The translations under genes were made by a program, and so were the position numbers. This document shows positions 50,891 through 59,897 of a stretch of DNA of 64,000 nucleotides, piece after piece (position 1 is the first letter of the stretch; each line of letters opens with the position of its first letter). This stretch comes from JAFKKS01 sp050187875. Its GTDB lineage: Bacteria > Pseudomonadota > Alphaproteobacteria > Rhizobiales > Xanthobacteraceae. The notes below the pieces were generated by a model that saw only the letters and a program-made list of their open reading frames with translations, was not told the DNA's origin and made no database searches. The stretch lies in NCBI GenBank assembly GCA_050187875.1, contig JBFWXB010000014.1:1-64000 (forward strand). The letters are read 5' to 3'.

Positions 50891-51691
50891 TCACCAGCTC
50901 CCCGACGAGCCGCCGCCGCCGAACGATCCGCCGCCGCCGGAGAAGCCGCCGCCACCGCCGCCGAATCCACCCGACGAGCCCGACGACCACGAGCCGCCGG
51001 AGGGAATGAAGACCGGCCCGTTGTAGCCGCGCCGCCGCCGTCCGCCCGGACCGAAGCCGCCGGAGCCGCCGCCGCGGATCGACATGACAACGATGAAGAT
51101 GACGATCGCGAGCAGGATCAGCGTGCCGACATCGATGGTGCTCGACCTATCGTTCCGCCGTTGCGCCGCGCGGCGCTTGAACTCCTCGGCGTCGCCCGAC
51201 ATCACCTGGATGATGTCGTCGGTTCCGCGCGTGATGCCGCCGGTGAAGTCGCCGGCGCGGAAGCGCGGCAGGATCGCGTTCTCGATGATGAACTTCGTGA
51301 CGGCGTCGGTCAGCGCGCCTTCGAGGCCGTAGCCAACCTCGATGCGCACCTTGCGCTCGTTCGGCGCGACGATGAGAAGCGCGCCGTTGTTGACGCCCTT
51401 CTGCCCGATGCCCCAGGCGCGGCCGAGCTGATAGCCGTAATCCTCGATCGACGTGCCTTGCAGCGACTTCAGCGTGACGACGACGAGCTGGTCGCCGCTC
51501 TTCGCTTCCATCGCCGCGAGCTTGTCGGTGAGGGACTGCGCCGTCGCGGTGTCGAGAATGGCCGCCTCGTCGACGACGCGGCCGGTGAGCGGCGGGAAGG
51601 TGAGGGCATACGCGAGCGTCGTCGCGCAAACGGCGACGAGCAGGATCACCAAGGCGCATAGCCGTTGGATTTTCACGAGGACCTCGCGCAT
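50891..51691 (-). CDS. TPM domain protein, YgcG-like, Gly/Ser-rich tail
   Basis: 266 residues. Signal or anchor (about 8-28), TPM domain (about 35-160) with VVDEAAILDTATAQSLTDKL and GALLIVAPNERKVRIEVGYG, one membrane helix near residues 188-204, then a Gly/Ser-rich cytoplasmic tail (GGSWSSGSSGGFGGGGGG). This is the YgcG/BA42 layout. It lies between lemA and the second TPM gene on the same strand, but a family A repeat separates it from lemA. Confidence 0.92.
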   Translation of the reverse strand: MREVLVKIQRLCALVILLVAVCATTLAYALTFPPLTGRVVDEAAILDTATAQSLTDKLAAMEAKSGDQLVVVTLKSLQGTSIEDYGYQLGRAWGIGQKGVNNGALLIVAPNERKVRIEVGYGLEGALTDAVTKFIIENAILPRFRAGDFTGGITRGTDDIIQVMSGDAEEFKRRAAQRRNDRSSTIDVGTLILLAIVIFIVVMSIRGGGSGGFGPGGRRRRGYNGPVFIPSGGSWSSGSSGGFGGGGGGFSGGGGSFGGGGSSGSW

Positions 51692-51700
51692 TCACCTGGA

Positions 51701-51831
51701 TGTCGTCCCCGCGAAGGCGGGGACCCAGTACTCACTGTCGTTTCTAAATCGCAATGACACGGCGTACTGGATGCCCGCCGGAGCCTGTACTCGGGCTGGC
51801 CGAAGGCCAGACCCGTGTGCGGGCATGACAC
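51701..51831. repeat. Family A repeat, copy 7, with an expanded right arm
   Basis: Normal left arm gtccccgc-gaag-gcggggac, then a 66-bp right arm (51764-51829) containing a nested ctggcc-gaa-ggccag hairpin. The arm is identical in reverse complement to 44753-44818. It lies inside the lemA-TPM gene group. Confidence 0.9.
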
Positions 51832-51859
51832 TCATCATGTTGGTGTTAATGACCAACGA

Positions 51860-52459
51860 TCAGAACTTCACCGTCGGCGGTTTCTCAGCGCCGTCCGACG
51901 CCGTGAACGTCTCCATCGGCTTGTGCGAGGCGTAAAGCGTCTTCGCCCACAGGATGCCGGGGAAGGTGCGCATCTCCGTATTATACGCGCGCACCGCCTC
52001 GATGTAGTCGCGCCGCGCCACCGAGATGCGATTCTCGGTGCCTTCGAGCTGTGACTGCAGCGCGAGGAAGTTCTGATTTGATTTCAAGTCGGGATAATTC
52101 TCGACCGTCGCAATCAGCCGGCCGAGCGCGCCGGAGAGCTGCTGCTGCGCATCCTGGAACTGCTTGAACTTCGCCGGATCGTTGACGATGTCGGGCGTCA
52201 CCTGGATCGAGGTCGCCTTGGCGCGCGCATTGACCACAGCCTCGAGCGTGTTGCGCTCCTGGGCGGCGTAACCCTTCACGGTTTCGACGAGATTGGGGAT
52301 CAAGTCGGCGCGCCGCTGGTACTGGTTATTGACGTCCGACCACTTGGCCTTGGCCTGCTCTTCCAAGGTTGGGATATTGTTGATGCCGCAGCCCGCGACG
52401 AGCAGGCCGAGCGCGATGACCAAGAGCGGAATGCGGAGCCGGACGAGCGACGCGGACAT
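51860..52459 (-). CDS. lemA: LemA family lipoprotein
   Basis: 199 residues from ATG 52459 with GGGAGG upstream; the longer frame overlaps ggt's 5' region. A lipobox LLVAGC directs lipidation at about Cys24. The LemA helical domain is clear: NNQYQRRADLIPNLVETVKG, AVVNARAKATSI and RDYIEAVRAYNTEMRTFPGI. LemA and TPM proteins are usual partners in a membrane complex of unknown role. It is divergent from ggt, whose ATG is 41 nt away, so the two promoters must overlap. Confidence 0.93.
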   Translation of the reverse strand: MSASLVRLRIPLLVIALGLLVAGCGINNIPTLEEQAKAKWSDVNNQYQRRADLIPNLVETVKGYAAQERNTLEAVVNARAKATSIQVTPDIVNDPAKFKQFQDAQQQLSGALGRLIATVENYPDLKSNQNFLALQSQLEGTENRISVARRDYIEAVRAYNTEMRTFPGILWAKTLYASHKPMETFTASDGAEKPPTVKF

Positions 52460-52499
52460 GAAAGCCTCCCAGGCACGTTCAACAAAGACGATGGCGTAA

Positions 52500-54281
52500 A
52501 TGGCGATGCACGCACGAGTTACAAGATTAACGCGACTGACATGCCCAATGCTAACGCTTCTCGTGGGGTTGTGGGCGTCGGCCGTGGGCGCCGCTTCGAT
52601 CGCCCAGGCGCAGGACGCGACGAGCGCGCCAATCTTTTCCGACGCGGCACGGGTGCTGCCCGTCTTCGCGAAGCACGGGATGGTCGCGAGCCAGGAGGCG
52701 AAGGCGACGCGCATCGGCGTCGACATCCTCAAGGCCGGCGGCAATGCGGTCGACGCGGCGGTCGCGGTCGGCTTCGCGCTCGCCGTGACGCTGCCACGCG
52801 CCGGCAATCTCGGCGGCGGCGGCTTCATGCTCGTGCATCTCGCCGATGGCGATCGTACCATCGCCATCGACTATCGCGAGACCGCGCCGGCGGCGACGAC
52901 GCGCGACGTCTTCCTCGACGCGCAGGGCAATGTCGACCCGAAGAAGTCGCGCGACAGCGGCCTTGCTGTCGGCGTCCCCGGCACGGTGATGGGCCTTGCA
53001 TTGGCGCATCAGAAATACGGCTCGGGCAAATTTTCGCTCGCGCAGTTGATTGCGCCGGCGGTGGCGCTGGCGCGCGAAGGCTTCGCCATCGACGATGAAC
53101 TCGCCGAATCCTTATCGCGCGGCCGCACGCGCATCGCGCGCTGGCCGTCGTCCGCGCGGATTTTCTATAAGCCCGACGGTGCCGCCTTCGATATCGGCGA
53201 TCGTCTCGTGCAGAGCGATCTCGCGCAGACGCTCGAAATCATCGCGCAGCAAGGCCCGCGCTCGTTCTATGAGGGACCGCTCGCGGCGAAGATCGCGGCA
53301 AGTGTGCAGGCGGCGGGTGGGCACCTGACGGCGGATGATCTGGCGCATTACACCGCCAAGGAGCGCAGCGTCGTGCGCGGCAGCTATCGCGGTTACGACG
53401 TCTATTCGATGCCGCCGCCGTCGTCGGGCGGCGTGCATCTCATCGAGATCCTCAACATCCTCGAGGGCTTCGATTTGCGCGCCAGCGGCGCAGAGTCGGC
53501 TGACACGCTGCACCTGATGATCGAGGCGATGAAGCTTGCTTACGCCGACCGTGCGGAATTCCTCGGGGACCCGGATTTCGTGCAGGTGCCGGTCGGCGGG
53601 CTGATTGCCAAGGTTTACGCCGAGAAGCTGCGCGCGACGATCGATCCGCAGCGCGCGCGGCCGGCGGCGGAGATCAAGCCTGGCAGATTCCTTTCGCACG
53701 AGGGCGACCAGACGACGCATTTCTCCGTCGTCGACGCGCAGGGCAATGCCGTCGCCAATACCTACACGCTCAATTTCAGCTACGGCCTCGGCCTCGTCGC
53801 CGACGGCACCGGCGTGATCCTCAACAACGAGCTCGACGACTTCGCCGCCAAGCCCGGCGTGCCGAATGCCTATGGCCTGGTCGGCGGCGACGCTAATGCG
53901 CCTGGCCCGAACAAACGGCCGCTCTCCTCCATGAGTCCGACGATCCTGACCAAGGACGGCCGGGTGTTCCTGGTGACCGGTTCGCCCGGCGGCAGCCGCA
54001 TCATCACGACCGTGCTGCAGGTGATCCTCAATGTCATCGACCACGACATGAACATCGCCGAGGCGGTGGTGGCGCCGCGCATCCATCACCAGTGGCTCCC
54101 CGACGTGGTGGCCGCCGAACGGGGCCTATCGCCCGACACGCTGCGGCTGCTGGCCGCGCGGGGGCATACCGTCAAGGTCGGCGACACATCCGGCTCTGCG
54201 AACTCGATTTTGCGGATTCCTCAAGGGCTTACGGGCGCCTCGGACACGCGCCAGCGCGGGACGTTGGCTGCGGGGTATTGA
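52500..54281 (+). CDS. ggt: Gamma-glutamyltransferase
   Basis: 593 residues with a signal peptide (about residues 1-35, ending near IAQA). Periplasmic enzyme that hydrolyses glutathione or moves the gamma-glutamyl group. It is made as a precursor that cleaves itself before the nucleophilic Thr of GDQTTHFSVVD (Thr405 by count). NLGGGGFMLVHLADG and the substrate loop KRPLSSMSPTILTKDG and SPGGSRIITTV are intact, so the enzyme should be active. The start ATG lies only 41 nt from the divergent lemA. Confidence 0.95.
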   Translation: MAMHARVTRLTRLTCPMLTLLVGLWASAVGAASIAQAQDATSAPIFSDAARVLPVFAKHGMVASQEAKATRIGVDILKAGGNAVDAAVAVGFALAVTLPRAGNLGGGGFMLVHLADGDRTIAIDYRETAPAATTRDVFLDAQGNVDPKKSRDSGLAVGVPGTVMGLALAHQKYGSGKFSLAQLIAPAVALAREGFAIDDELAESLSRGRTRIARWPSSARIFYKPDGAAFDIGDRLVQSDLAQTLEIIAQQGPRSFYEGPLAAKIAASVQAAGGHLTADDLAHYTAKERSVVRGSYRGYDVYSMPPPSSGGVHLIEILNILEGFDLRASGAESADTLHLMIEAMKLAYADRAEFLGDPDFVQVPVGGLIAKVYAEKLRATIDPQRARPAAEIKPGRFLSHEGDQTTHFSVVDAQGNAVANTYTLNFSYGLGLVADGTGVILNNELDDFAAKPGVPNAYGLVGGDANAPGPNKRPLSSMSPTILTKDGRVFLVTGSPGGSRIITTVLQVILNVIDHDMNIAEAVVAPRIHHQWLPDVVAAERGLSPDTLRLLAARGHTVKVGDTSGSANSILRIPQGLTGASDTRQRGTLAAGY

Positions 54282-54613
54282 GCGGAGCGCCAAATCCGTC
54301 CCACAGATGCAGCGATCCACCCTCCCCCTCCAGGGGAGGGTGAAAGGCCCGTCTGACAAAATCGTGCGCGGCCCCGCCCAAGAATCGCCGTTTGACGCAT
54401 GGACTTAAGGCTCCGGCTTGTGGGAAAAGGCCGGACAGACCCCGATCGGCTTCCGTGAAAGCCCGGCGCCATCGTGTTCCGGCCGGGGTCCCCGCGCGTG
54501 AACCAAAAGCCGGTCGCGCCATTTGATGTGAATGAGTTGCCCGGCGCCGGTGGCGCCAGCTGCGGGCCATCTCCGCCGCTTCCCTCTACGCTGATAACCG
54601 GAATTTCCTTGCG
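54282..54613. promoter_or_regulatory. Non-coding gap between ggt and hpnN
   Basis: This 330-bp gap holds a perfect 10-bp hairpin caccctcccc-ctcca-ggggagggtg (54318-54342), a mini copy of family E that may terminate ggt. The rest should contain the hpnN promoter, but I cannot name a convincing -35/-10 pair and see no coding frame. Confidence 0.5.
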
Positions 54614-57205
54614 ATGCTCAGGACGATGATGAAGGCGCTGGTCAATCGGTGCACCGCGCATCCTTGGTTGACCATCGCGGTAGCCGTCATCCTGGCCGTC
54701 TTGTCCGGCGTCTATACCGCGCGGAACTTCGCCATCACCACGGATATCGGCGAGCTCATTTCGCCGCATCTCGACTGGCGCAAGCGTGAGCTCGCCTTCG
54801 ACAAGGCGTTCCCGCGGCGGATGGAATCGATCCTCGCCGTGGTCGAAGCGCCCTCGCCCGAATATGCCTCGCGTGCGAGCACGGCGCTCGTCGGCAAGCT
54901 GCGCGACAACCCCGGCTTGTTCAAGAATGTCCGCGAGCTCGCCGACGACCCCTTCTTCAGGAAGAACGGGCTCCTGTTCCTGCCGACCGACGAGGTCAAG
55001 CGTGTCACCGACGGGCTCGATCAGGCCGAGCCGCTGATCCAGGTGCTCTACTCCGACCCGAGCCTACGCGGCATGACGCAGGCGCTGTCGGTGATCCTCG
55101 CCGGCGCCAATTCCGGCCGCATCGCCTTCGACGATCTCGCCAACCCGCTGTCGAAATTCTCGACCGCGCTGGAGCAGGTTGTCGCCGGGCAGCCGACGTC
55201 GTTCTCCTGGCAGGACCTTTTGCGCGGCGAGCCATCGAAGCCCTCGGACAAGCGGCGCTTCATCGAGATTGCCGCCAAGCTCAATTTCGACGCGCTCGAG
55301 CCCGGCAAGGAAGCGTCCGACGCCATTCGCCAGGCGGCGGCCGACCTGAAGCTCGCCGAGATGTACGGCGCGCGCGTGCGGCTGACGGGCCCAATCCCGA
55401 TCGCGGATGAGGAGTTCGCGACGGTGAAGGAGGGTGCGTTCGTCAACAATATCGCGACGGTGCTCATCGTCCTCACGATCCTGTGGCTGGCGCTGAAATC
55501 GGCGCGCATCATCGTCGCGGTCGCGATCACGGTCGCGCTCGGCCTCGCGCTCACCGCGGCCGTCGGATTGATGATGGTCGGCGCGCTCAACCTCATCTCC
55601 ATCGCCTTTGCCGTGCTGTTCGTCGGCATCGGCGTCGATTTCGCGATCCAGTTCAGCGTGCGCTATCGCCAGGAACGCCACGAGGTCGACGATCTGCGCA
55701 AGGCGCTGTCGAATGCGGCGGCAAATGCCGGCAAGCCGCTGACGCTCGCGGCGCTGGCGACGGCGGCGGGCTTCCTGTCCTTCCTGCCGACCGACTATCG
55801 CGGCGTCTCGGAACTCGGGCAGATCGCCGGCGTCGGCATGATCATCGCGTTCCTCGCGAGCGTGACGGTGCTGCCGGCGCTGCTTGCGATCCTTGATCCG
55901 CCGGGCGAGCCGGAGCCGCTCGGATACAAGGCGCTGGCGCCGATCGACGACTTCATGGAGCGCCACCGCATCCCGGTGCTGGTCGGCACCCTCGCGGTCG
56001 TCATCCTCCTGTCGCCGCTTCTGTATTACGTCGAATTCGACTTCAACCCGATGAACCTGCGCAGCCCCAAGGTCGAGTCGGTCGCGACCTACCTCGATCT
56101 GCGCAAGGACCCGCAGACGGGCGCGAGCTCGATCGAGGTGCTGACGCCGAATATCGCGGCGGCGCGCGAGCTTGCCGATAAGCTCGCGAAGCTGCCGGAA
56201 GTCGAGCGCACCTCGACGCTCGAGACCTTCGTGCCGCAAGATCAGAAGGCGAAGATCGAGCTCATTCATAATCTCGGGAAAACGCTCGAGCCCGATTTCA
56301 ATGAGGCAGCCGAGAAGGCGCCGACCGACGCAGAGAACGTTGCCGCGCTCAAGGAATCGAAAGGCGAGATGCTCAAGGCGGCGGAGAAGCATCCCGGCCG
56401 CGGTGCCGACGAGGTCAAGCGGCTCGCCGCCGTCGTCGGCAAGTTGGCCGAGGGCTCCGCGGCGTTGCGCGAGAAGGCCGAGTTCGTCCTCACCGATCCG
56501 CTCAAGCTCGACCTCGACCGGGTGAAGAGCTGGCTCGAGGCGTCGGAGATCACGCAGGAGAACCTGCCGCCGTCGATCGTCGGCGAGTGGGTCACGGCAG
56601 ATGGGCGGGCGCGCGTCCAGGCCCTGCCGAATGGCGACCCGAACGACAACGACACCGTGCGCAATTTCGCGAGCGCCGTCCTTAAAGTTGCGCCGAACGC
56701 GACCGGCGGGCCGATCTCGATCCTCGAGTCCGGGCACATGATGGTGAATGCGTTCCTGCACGCCGGCGCCTGGGCGCTGATCTCGATCTCCATCCTGTTA
56801 TGGATCGCGCTGCGCCGCGTCGGTGACGTGCTGCTCACCCTCATCCCGCTGATGCTCGCCGGCGTCGTGACGCTGGAGGTCTGCGTGCTGATCGGGCTCA
56901 AGCTCAATTTCGCGAACATCATCGCCCTGCCGCTCCTTCTCGGCATCGGCGTCGCGTTCAAGATCTACTACATCATGGCGTGGCGCTCGGGGCAGACGCA
57001 GCTCTTGCAATCGCCGCTCACGCGCGCGGTGTTCTACAGCGCAATGACGACGGCGACGGCGTTCGGCAGCCTGTGGCTCTCCAGTCATCCCGGCACGTCG
57101 AGCATGGGCAAGCTGCTCGCGCTCTCGCTGGTGACGACGCTCGCCGCCGCCGTGCTGTTCCAGCCGGTGCTGATGGGACCGCCGCGCGAGACGCGCGACG
57201 GCTGA
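54614..57205 (+). CDS. hpnN: Hopanoid RND transporter HpnN
   Basis: 863 residues, RND/MMPL-type with two large periplasmic loops and two helix bundles: helix 1 at about 18-38, a bundle at about 280-420, helix at about 455-472, and a final bundle at about 715-850. Segments such as FAITTDIGELISPHLDWRKR and VDFAIQFSVRYRQERHEVDD are typical of HpnN, which carries hopanoids from the inner to the outer membrane. SSD-like helices are in LLLGIGVAFKIYYIM. It is not next to the other hpn genes but is about 2.7 kb from an HpnP-like gene. Start is the only good ATG. Confidence 0.88.
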   Translation: MLRTMMKALVNRCTAHPWLTIAVAVILAVLSGVYTARNFAITTDIGELISPHLDWRKRELAFDKAFPRRMESILAVVEAPSPEYASRASTALVGKLRDNPGLFKNVRELADDPFFRKNGLLFLPTDEVKRVTDGLDQAEPLIQVLYSDPSLRGMTQALSVILAGANSGRIAFDDLANPLSKFSTALEQVVAGQPTSFSWQDLLRGEPSKPSDKRRFIEIAAKLNFDALEPGKEASDAIRQAAADLKLAEMYGARVRLTGPIPIADEEFATVKEGAFVNNIATVLIVLTILWLALKSARIIVAVAITVALGLALTAAVGLMMVGALNLISIAFAVLFVGIGVDFAIQFSVRYRQERHEVDDLRKALSNAAANAGKPLTLAALATAAGFLSFLPTDYRGVSELGQIAGVGMIIAFLASVTVLPALLAILDPPGEPEPLGYKALAPIDDFMERHRIPVLVGTLAVVILLSPLLYYVEFDFNPMNLRSPKVESVATYLDLRKDPQTGASSIEVLTPNIAAARELADKLAKLPEVERTSTLETFVPQDQKAKIELIHNLGKTLEPDFNEAAEKAPTDAENVAALKESKGEMLKAAEKHPGRGADEVKRLAAVVGKLAEGSAALREKAEFVLTDPLKLDLDRVKSWLEASEITQENLPPSIVGEWVTADGRARVQALPNGDPNDNDTVRNFASAVLKVAPNATGGPISILESGHMMVNAFLHAGAWALISISILLWIALRRVGDVLLTLIPLMLAGVVTLEVCVLIGLKLNFANIIALPLLLGIGVAFKIYYIMAWRSGQTQLLQSPLTRAVFYSAMTTATAFGSLWLSSHPGTSSMGKLLALSLVTTLAAAVLFQPVLMGPPRETRDG

Positions 57206-57251
57206 GACGCTATCTTCCTTCTGCTGCTTGTCCCGGTCCGGAGATTGCCTG

Positions 57252-57614
57252 ATGAAAGTTCTGTCCTGTGGAGCGCTTTTCGTTGTTCTTGCCGCCGCCG
57301 GCACGCAGCCGGCCATCGGCTTCGAGCTCGAAGGCAACTATCTGCAGGGCAAGGAATGCCGCGGCGACGTGCGTGACCCGAAGCCATTGAAGGTGACGAT
57401 CGCGCCCGGCGAGATCACCTATTCGGGCGGCAATTGCACGGTGAGCGACAAGCGCGAGAACGGCAACACGATCACCGTGCGCGCGGCCTGCAAGCAGCGC
57501 TCCGGCACGGTGCTCTCGGGCGACGTGACCTTCACGATCCGCAACGACAACGAGATCGAGATGGTCAACAAAGATCAGAACTACACCGCCGTCCTGCACC
57601 GGTGTCCGAAGTGA
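57252..57614 (+). CDS. Small exported four-cysteine protein
   Basis: 120 residues from ATG 57252. Signal peptide MKVLSCGALFVVLAAAGTQP, then a beta-rich domain with Cys in GKECRGD, GNCTVSD, AACKQRS and the C-terminal LHRCPK, which would form two disulphides in the periplasm. I do not recognise the family. It starts 46 nt after hpnN on the same strand, so cotranscription is possible. Confidence 0.75.
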   Translation: MKVLSCGALFVVLAAAGTQPAIGFELEGNYLQGKECRGDVRDPKPLKVTIAPGEITYSGGNCTVSDKRENGNTITVRAACKQRSGTVLSGDVTFTIRNDNEIEMVNKDQNYTAVLHRCPK

Positions 57615-57620
57615 CACGGA

Positions 57621-57715
57621 TGTCGTCCCCGCGAAGGCGGGGACCCAGTACGCGGTGTGTCCTCGAATCTAGCTGAGGCCGGTGATTACTGGATGCCCGC
57701 TTTCGCGGGCATGAC
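57621..57715. repeat. Family A double-hairpin repeat, copy 8
   Basis: Left arm gtccccgc-gaag-gcggggac, right arm atgcccgc-tttc-gcgggcat, spacer about 45 bp. It lies between the convergent small-protein and molybdenum-hydroxylase genes. Confidence 0.92.
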
Positions 57716-57743
57716 AATCGCGGGGGCTTCGGGCTCCGTGCCC

Positions 57744-59894
57744 TCACGCCTTCCGCAGGTCGTGATTCTTCAGCGGCAGGGAGCGGATGCGCTTGCCGGT
57801 CGCGGCGAACACGGCGTTGCACAGCGCCGGCGCAAGGGGCGGCAACGGCGGCTCGCCGATGCCGCCCCAGCCTTCGCCGCTCGGAACGATCACCGTCTTC
57901 ACCTCCGGCATCTCGGCGAGCCGCAACACCCGGTAGTCGTCGAAATTGCCCTGCATCACGCGCCCGTCAGCGATCGTAATCTCGCCGTAGAGCGCGGCCT
58001 CGAGCGCGTAGACGATCGCTCCTTGCGTCTGCTTTTCGATGGTGAGCGGATTGACGACGTGGCCAGGATCGAGCGCTGCGACGATGCGGTGAACGCGTAG
58101 CGCGCCGTCATCGCCAACGGAAATCTCGACAACGTGGGCGCACACCGTGCCGCACGCTTCATGCAAGGCGATGCCGCGTGTGCGCCCGGCCGGCGGCGCG
58201 CTCTCCCAGGCGGCAGCTTTTGCGGCGGCGTCGAGCACCGCGCGGGCGCGCGGATTGTGCGCCAGGAGCTTGCGGCGGAAGTGATAAGGATCGGATTTCG
58301 CCGCGTGCGCGGCTTCGTCGATGAAGCTCTCCTTGAAGAACGCGTTCTGCCCGTGGTTCACCGCGCGCCAGACGCCGGCGGGCACATGCGTGTTGCGCAT
58401 CGCATAGGAGATGCGGCGGTTTCGCACCGCGTATTCGACCTCGAGCAGCCCGTCGAGGAACTGCTTGTCGAGGCCGCCGGTCATCATCATCATTTCCGGA
58501 AGCAGGGAGGCGAGCACCGACTGCCCGGAAATGCGCGTGTCCCATGCGGTCAGCGTGCCTTCGGCGTCGAGCGCGCCGGTGAGCCTCGCCATCACCACCG
58601 GGCGATAGAAGTCGTGGCGCGTGTCTTCCTCGCGCGTCCATAGAAGCTTCACCGGCTCACCGACCTCTTTCGCCACCTGCACGGCGAAGCGCACGAAATC
58701 CTGGATCATGCCGCGCCGGCCGAAGCCGCCGCCGACCATGGTGCGGTGGACGATGACTTTCTCCGGCGGCATGCCGGCTGCGGTCGCCGCCGTTTCCAGC
58801 GCATTCTCGCCGTCCTGCGTCGGTACCCAGATCTCGACGCGGTCAGCCGTCACATGCGCGGTGCAGTTCTGCGGCTCGAGTGTTTCGTGGGCGAGGAATG
58901 GCACGGAATAGGTCGCGCTCACGCGCGTTGCGGCTTTGGCCAGCGTTGCGTCAACGTCGCCGTGGTCGCCGGCGATCTCCGCCTCCTCGCTCACCAGGCC
59001 TTCGCGCAGGAAGTCGGCAATCGCGGCGCTGGACGCCGCGCCATGCTCGCCCTCGTCCCATTCCACCTTCAGCGCCTCGAGCGCCTTGCGCGCGCGCCAC
59101 CAGGTGTCGGCGACGACCGCCACGGCATCATCGAGCTTCACGACGCGCGGCGCGCCCTTCATGGCGGCAAGGGCCGAGGCGTCGACCGATTTCAGCGTGC
59201 CCTGGAACACCGGACATTGCAGGATCGCGCCATGCCGCAAGTTCGGGAGCGTCACGTCGATCCCGTAAACCGCCTGGCCGGACACGGTGAGGGCGGAGTT
59301 GCGCTGGCGCTGGCGCGTGCCGATCAGGCGCCAGTCGCGCTCCGGTTTGAGCGCCACATTCTGCGGCGGCGGCAGGCGCGCGGCGTCGGCCGCGACGGCG
59401 CCGAAGGTGACGCTTCGTCCGCTCGGCGCGTGCGTGATGAGACTATTCTTCGCCGCGCATTCGCTCGCCGAGACGTTCCAGCGCGCGGCTGCCGCGGCGA
59501 TCAGCATCGTGCGCGCGGCCGCTCCGGCCTCGCGCAACATCTCCTGCGAGTGCTTCACCGAGCGGCTGGCGCCAGTCGACATGTCGCCCCACACCCGCTT
59601 GCGGGCGAGGTTTTCATGCGGCGCGACGAGCTCGGCGCGCACCTTCGACCAGTCGCATTCGAGCTCCTCGGCGAGCAGCATCGGCAGCGCGGTGGCGATG
59701 CCCTGGCCGAGCTCCGCGCGGGCGATACGCACGATCACCGCATCGTCCGGCTGCACCACGACCCAGGCATTGATTTCGCCCGCCGCCGTTTCCGCCTGTG
59801 CCGGCGTGGCGGCATGCATCGGCATGGCGATGCCGAGACTTAAGCCGCCGCCGACGGCTGCGGACTGAATGAGGAATGCGCGGCGCGTCTGCAC
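57744..59894 (-). CDS. Molybdenum hydroxylase large subunit, isoquinoline 1-oxidoreductase beta-like
   Basis: 716 residues, GTG start. A Tat signal MQTRRAFLIQSAAVGGGLSL points to export with cofactor already bound. Moco motifs include GGGFGRRG and the catalytic Glu in GIGEPPLPP (about Glu681). Enzymes of this branch oxidise aldehydes or N-heterocycles and normally pair with a small [2Fe-2S] subunit. No such subunit is adjacent, and the gene starts 3 nt after the stop of the HpnP-like radical SAM gene, so the two are cotranslated. The missing partner may be elsewhere in the genome. Confidence 0.9.
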   Translation of the reverse strand: MQTRRAFLIQSAAVGGGLSLGIAMPMHAATPAQAETAAGEINAWVVVQPDDAVIVRIARAELGQGIATALPMLLAEELECDWSKVRAELVAPHENLARKRVWGDMSTGASRSVKHSQEMLREAGAAARTMLIAAAAARWNVSASECAAKNSLITHAPSGRSVTFGAVAADAARLPPPQNVALKPERDWRLIGTRQRQRNSALTVSGQAVYGIDVTLPNLRHGAILQCPVFQGTLKSVDASALAAMKGAPRVVKLDDAVAVVADTWWRARKALEALKVEWDEGEHGAASSAAIADFLREGLVSEEAEIAGDHGDVDATLAKAATRVSATYSVPFLAHETLEPQNCTAHVTADRVEIWVPTQDGENALETAATAAGMPPEKVIVHRTMVGGGFGRRGMIQDFVRFAVQVAKEVGEPVKLLWTREEDTRHDFYRPVVMARLTGALDAEGTLTAWDTRISGQSVLASLLPEMMMMTGGLDKQFLDGLLEVEYAVRNRRISYAMRNTHVPAGVWRAVNHGQNAFFKESFIDEAAHAAKSDPYHFRRKLLAHNPRARAVLDAAAKAAAWESAPPAGRTRGIALHEACGTVCAHVVEISVGDDGALRVHRIVAALDPGHVVNPLTIEKQTQGAIVYALEAALYGEITIADGRVMQGNFDDYRVLRLAEMPEVKTVIVPSGEGWGGIGEPPLPPLAPALCNAVFAATGKRIRSLPLKNHDLRKA

Positions 59895-59897
59895 GGA

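Noticed and set aside
55064..56761. 565-codon minus-strand frame
   Set aside because: Antisense to hpnN, composed of Arg/Asp/His-rich shadow sequence.
28371..57715. Repeats as a possible CRISPR array
   Set aside because: Copies are dispersed kilobases apart, in both orientations, with no regular spacers and no cas genes.
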